Below are positions 30,566 through 32,882 of a stretch of 32,882 nt of DNA, one piece after another. The DNA is from an uncultured Acidobacteriota bacterium (GTDB lineage Bacteria; Acidobacteriota; Terriglobia; UBA7540). Where the stretch lies: assembly GCA_937900045.1 (NCBI GenBank), contig CALCEB010000018.1:1-32882 (forward strand), given 5' to 3'. The position numbers and the translations under genes were made by a program. The number at the start of each line of letters is the position of its first letter. Positions within the stretch are counted from its first letter, which is position 1. The notes below the pieces were generated by a model. That model was not told the origin of the DNA. It was given only the letters and a program-made list of their open reading frames with translations, and searched no databases.

Positions 30566-31495
30566 ATGAATGAATTTCTTATTCACAACCGCGGCGGAGT
30601 CGAGTGGCTGGAGTCGTCTCGTTTCGCAGCAATGTCTTGGTTGATTCATGCCTTCAGCACACGCATGGCCTCCGGAAACGGCGCTAGAGGCCGTGACCTG
30701 AACCTTGATACGCCCAAAGGGACGGCGGCTCGCGCCCTACTTGCCAATCGGCAGAAATTCATGAGAGCAATTGGAACTGCGGATCTTAAGCTTGCCGCTG
30801 TTCATCAGATTCATTCGGACAAAATCCTTGAGGTGGGCGCGGGTCAGGATGGCCGCCTCGCATTCGGAGCGCCAGGCTATCCGCAATCATCGGCCATGCC
30901 GGACGAATGCCAGGCCGATGCGTTGGTTACCCAGCGGCCCGGTGTCTTGCTTTCCATTCGCGCGGCCGATTGCATGCCCATCCTGCTTGCGGATGTAAAG
31001 AAACGAGTAGTGGCTGCGGTCCATGCCGGACGGCGGGGAGCTTTGAACCGGATTGGCGAAAAAACCGTTGGAGAAATGCAGCGGGTTTTTGGCTCACGGC
31101 CGCAGGACATTCTGGCTGCCGTTGGGCCTTCGATCGGCGTGTGCTGCTACCGGGTGGGGCCTGAGGTGGTCGATGCCTTTTCTGGAGCCTTCGTGAACTC
31201 CGATGAATTCATTGAGCGCCCCGCAATCATGCCCGGTGACGCTCTGAAGCCGCCACCGCCCAGCTTCCTCTCGCGGTTTCCACCCGGACATGATCCCGGC
31301 CCCGAAACCGCCTTCAAGCTGGATCTGGCCGCGGTGGCGCGTTGCCAACTTGAAGCTGCAGGAGTTCCACGCAAAAGTATTTTGATTTCCGGCGCCTGTA
31401 CCTCCTGCCAGAATGACCGGTTCTTTTCCTACCGCAAGGAGGGCGTCCGCGCCGGACGCATGATGGCCGTGATTGGCATCCGGCCAGATCGCTGA
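30566..31495 (+). CDS. pgeF: Peptidoglycan editing factor PgeF (YfiH/laccase-domain)
   Basis: 309 aa. The family removes wrongly incorporated L-Ser from muropeptide precursors and was once annotated as a multicopper polyphenol oxidase. Landmarks are HAFSTRMA, VHQIHSDKIL (metal-binding His), AADCMPILLAD (active-site Cys), VHAGRRGALNRI (His) and GPSIGVCCYRVGPEVV, and near the end CTSCQNDRFFSYRKEG..AGRMMAVIGI. All key residues are present. An open reading starts 24 codons earlier (30494), but those codons cover a CCCGC-GCAA-GCGGG hairpin (30512-30525) of a common intergenic repeat style. The ATG at 30566 (MNEFLIHN) better fits family N-termini, although no clear ribosome binding site precedes either. 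Confidence 0.9.
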   Translation: MNEFLIHNRGGVEWLESSRFAAMSWLIHAFSTRMASGNGARGRDLNLDTPKGTAARALLANRQKFMRAIGTADLKLAAVHQIHSDKILEVGAGQDGRLAFGAPGYPQSSAMPDECQADALVTQRPGVLLSIRAADCMPILLADVKKRVVAAVHAGRRGALNRIGEKTVGEMQRVFGSRPQDILAAVGPSIGVCCYRVGPEVVDAFSGAFVNSDEFIERPAIMPGDALKPPPPSFLSRFPPGHDPGPETAFKLDLAAVARCQLEAAGVPRKSILISGACTSCQNDRFFSYRKEGVRAGRMMAVIGIRPDR

Positions 31496-31544
31496 TGATG
31501 GATTCTCCCGTCCTCCTTTTTCTTCGCAAGAAAGGTCAAAGCTA

Positions 31545-32834
31545 ATGGCAAGAATGGGAACCAGTGTCCAGGAACCGGCCGCCGGCTGCATCGGAACTCC
31601 GGTGAAGACGGCCGGGCTCACCGGCTGGCGGCGCATCTTCCGTTCCCTGCACTACCGCGACTTCGGCCTGTTCTGGACCGGAAATTTTCTCTCGAACATC
31701 GGCACCTGGATGCAGAACCTGGCCGTGGGATGGCTTCTCCTGGTGCTCACCAACTCCCGCTTTCTGCTGGGGCTGAACGGATTTCTTTCGCTGGCGCCCG
31801 CCATGGTTTTCTCTCTGCCGGGCGGCGTCATTGCTGACCGTCTGAACCGCCGCAAGCTCATGCTGTGGTCCCAGTCCGCCATGATGGTGCTGGCTTTCAT
31901 CCTGGCGGCGCTCACCTCCTTCCGGATTGTGACCGTTTGGGAAATTCTGGCCATTGGCTTCTTCACCGGCGTTGCGACGGCGCTGAACAATCCGGCTTAT
32001 CAGGCGCTGGTTCCGGACTTGGTGCCGCAGGAGGAGTTGCTGAACGCCATCGCCCTCAATTCAGCGCAGTTCAACATGTCACGCGCGGTGGGGCCAACGC
32101 TGGCGGGCGTGGTGCTTGGAACACTGGGCATGGCGGCCTGCTTTTACTTGAATGGCGTGAGCTTTCTGGCGCTGATCGTTGCGCTTCTCATCATTGTTGT
32201 TCCGGCGCGCGCTTCCGATATTGCCAGTTCCTCCGTCTGGCGCGGAATGGCGGAAGGTTTGCAATATGTCCGCAGCCAACGCCTGGTTCTGGTGCTCCTT
32301 TCCTTGCCGGTGGTCCTGAGTCTTTTTGGATTTCCCATCCTGATTCTGATGCCCGCCTTCGCGCGCGATCAGTTGAAGCTGGGGGCCGCAGGCCTTGGCT
32401 ATTTGATGGCCGGCGGCGGCCTTGGCGCGGTGATTGCCGCGTTGGCTTTAGCCACTCAGTCCACCATCAAAAGTAGCCATACCTATGCAGTGGCCAGCGC
32501 CATCGTCTTTTCGGTAGCAATGGTGATTTTTTCCCGCACCCATACTTTCCTCGCCGCCTTCTTGTGGTTGCTGGTGGTCTTCGCTGGGTTCGTGGTGGCT
32601 TATGCCCTTACCAACACCATGCTTCAGATAATAAGCCCTCCCGAATTTCGCGGCCGGGTCATGGGCTTCTATAATGCCGCCACCATGGGACTTGGCCCCA
32701 TTGGCAGCCTGCAAGCCGGAGCCATCGCCCAGGCTTATGGCACCCGCTTCGAGCTTACCCTGAGCGGCATCATCTGCCTGGTCTATTTCTCCTTGCTCCT
32801 GATCTTCCTGCCACGATTGACCCCCCACACTTAG
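31545..32834 (+). CDS. MFS exporter, MFS_3 (EntS-like) family
   Basis: This 429-aa integral membrane transporter has about 12 hydrophobic helices. Family marks are the N-terminal FRSLHYRDFGLFWTGNFLSN and IGTWMQNLAVGWLLLVLT, loop 2-3 motif GGVIADRLNRRKLML (the MFS signature GxxxDRxxRR), NNPAYQALVPDLVPQEEL and GRVMGFYNAATMGLGPIGSL late in the protein. These are typical of PF05977 exporters, which expel siderophores or drugs by proton antiport. ATG 31545 (MARMGTS) is preferred over an earlier in-frame start at 31473 that overlaps pgeF; AGAAAGG lies about 10 nt upstream. The substrate is unknown. Confidence 0.9.
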   Translation: MARMGTSVQEPAAGCIGTPVKTAGLTGWRRIFRSLHYRDFGLFWTGNFLSNIGTWMQNLAVGWLLLVLTNSRFLLGLNGFLSLAPAMVFSLPGGVIADRLNRRKLMLWSQSAMMVLAFILAALTSFRIVTVWEILAIGFFTGVATALNNPAYQALVPDLVPQEELLNAIALNSAQFNMSRAVGPTLAGVVLGTLGMAACFYLNGVSFLALIVALLIIVVPARASDIASSSVWRGMAEGLQYVRSQRLVLVLLSLPVVLSLFGFPILILMPAFARDQLKLGAAGLGYLMAGGGLGAVIAALALATQSTIKSSHTYAVASAIVFSVAMVIFSRTHTFLAAFLWLLVVFAGFVVAYALTNTMLQIISPPEFRGRVMGFYNAATMGLGPIGSLQAGAIAQAYGTRFELTLSGIICLVYFSLLLIFLPRLTPHT

Positions 32835-32882
32835 TACCATATTTCTTAAATACACTAACGTATTTGATTTGCCCTGCTGAGC

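Overview
The window is bacterial DNA of moderately high GC content, with dense coding on both strands. The gene mix suggests an environmental Acidobacteriota-like genome: Tat-exported TIM-barrel and aldo/keto reductase proteins, an S58 peptidase, a Uma2 nuclease, a DinB relic, cytochrome/ankyrin proteins and many REP-like intergenic repeats. This placement is an inference from gene content; no rRNA or tRNA is present to anchor it. Bases 1-49 are not genomic. They match an Illumina Nextera i5 adapter ending in the 19-base Tn5 mosaic end, so the left edge is an untrimmed contig end.

Layout. 50-1754: the 3' end of a urea-type ABC transporter operon (urtC end, urtD, urtE). 1755-4990: a scrapyard zone with a recombinase-tail relic, a Uma2 nuclease, a dead ISL3-family transposase, a STAND/ATPase_2-type ATPase behind an operator-like palindrome, and a 108-bp element with 21-bp inverted ends. 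5188-7696: PIN-TRAM protein, ispD and ispF, the yacL-ispD-ispF order also seen in Bacillus, serving isoprenoid precursor synthesis. 7738-9982: Tat-type aldo/keto reductase and a site-2 protease with CBS domains, both on the minus strand. 9983-11348: a gene-poor stretch with direct repeats, a 70-bp dispersed repeat, a REP-like inverted pair and the tail of a REP-associated tyrosine transposase.

11570-14878 (minus) is the most unusual locus. It is a two-gene operon encoding an exported CxxCH / alpha-toroid-like / ankyrin fusion, followed by an exported di-heme cytochrome c. 15415-17708 (minus) is an accessory island bounded by REP-like copies: a DUF5677-like protein and an unknown gene apparently split by a 1-nt frameshift. 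18135-20894 holds an S58 (DmpA-type) peptidase, a small beta-rich protein, dCTP deaminase and a small unknown protein. 21180-26568 holds UDP-glucuronate 4-epimerase, asparagine synthase (a pair typical of surface polysaccharide loci) and an FdhF/YdeP-like molybdopterin oxidoreductase.

26615-27186 (minus) is a type IV prepilin-like protein with a GTG start and a well-matched sigma-54 promoter. 27360-32834 holds a Tat-exported sugar-isomerase-like protein, a DinB relic fused to the second copy of the 70-bp repeat, a secreted HELTH metallopeptidase, a small unknown protein, PgeF and an MFS exporter.

No CRISPR array, tRNA, rRNA or intact mobile element was found. All calls come from reading motifs by eye; no database search was run.
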